Origin: Candidatus Hermodarchaeota archaeon
GTDB taxonomy: Archaea; Asgardarchaeota; Hermodarchaeia; Hermodarchaeales; Hermodarchaeaceae
NCBI GenBank assembly: GCA_016840595.1
Contig: JAEOSA010000122.1
Coordinates: forward strand, 1-6,005
Direction of reading: 5' to 3'
DNA: 6,005 nt
Part shown: positions 5,987-6,005 of the stretch, in pieces
Layout of the letters: each line of letters begins with the position of its first letter
How positions within the stretch are numbered: the stretch's first letter is position 1
The notes under the pieces: generated by a model
Databases searched by the model: none
Seen by the model: the letters and a program-made list of their open reading frames with translations, nothing else
What the model was told of the DNA's origin: nothing
Position numbers and translations under genes: made by a program

Positions 5987-6005
5987 CGTTTGGAAATACG
6001 GTGAG

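Noticed and set aside
1..6005. Mobile elements, CRISPR arrays, defence systems or horizontally acquired island
   Set aside because: No repeat array, transposase, integrase, terminal repeats or nuclease-like proteins are seen; gene content is mainly housekeeping and densely packed.

Overview
The window looks like archaeal chromosomal housekeeping DNA with moderate to low GC. Two proteins support this: an archaeal-length NFACT/RqcH protein without the eukaryotic C-terminal extension, and a class I (archaeal-type) CCA-adding enzyme. AGGTGA-type ribosome binding sites, one apparently leaderless gene and T-run termination without strong GC hairpins also fit. I cannot place the lineage with confidence. 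An Asgard or other mesophilic archaeon is possible, but no marker here decides it.

Layout: six protein genes fill almost the whole window. Three point right in series: the NFACT-family ribosome quality-control factor RqcH (5-2002), a four-CBS-domain protein (best start GTG at 2089, to 2901) and an AMMECR1-family protein (2920-3570). The last two are 18 bp apart and are probably co-transcribed. An Lrp/AsnC-type regulator (4028-3573) faces them and stops 2 bp from the AMMECR1 stop. A 69-bp divergent promoter region separates the regulator from the rightward CCA-adding enzyme (4098-5519). A small unrecognised protein (best start GTG at 5925, to 5545) converges on the CCA gene, and its upstream region runs to the window end. 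There are no gene-free stretches over 300 bp, and I see no tRNA/rRNA genes, mobile elements or CRISPR.

How the genes fit together: RqcH (tailing of stalled nascent chains using tRNA) and the CCA enzyme (tRNA 3' end synthesis and repair) share a translation and tRNA theme, but they lie on separate transcription units. The CBS protein is a likely adenylate-type ligand sensor with no output domain, and AMMECR1 proteins have no firmly established biochemical role. The Lrp-type protein is a plausible local regulator of itself and of the divergent CCA gene.

I found no clearly new multi-gene system. The least explained parts are the small orphan protein with a 13-bp inverted repeat at its promoter, the shared divergent promoter with a hairpin next to the Lrp start codon, and the apparently leaderless CCA gene.
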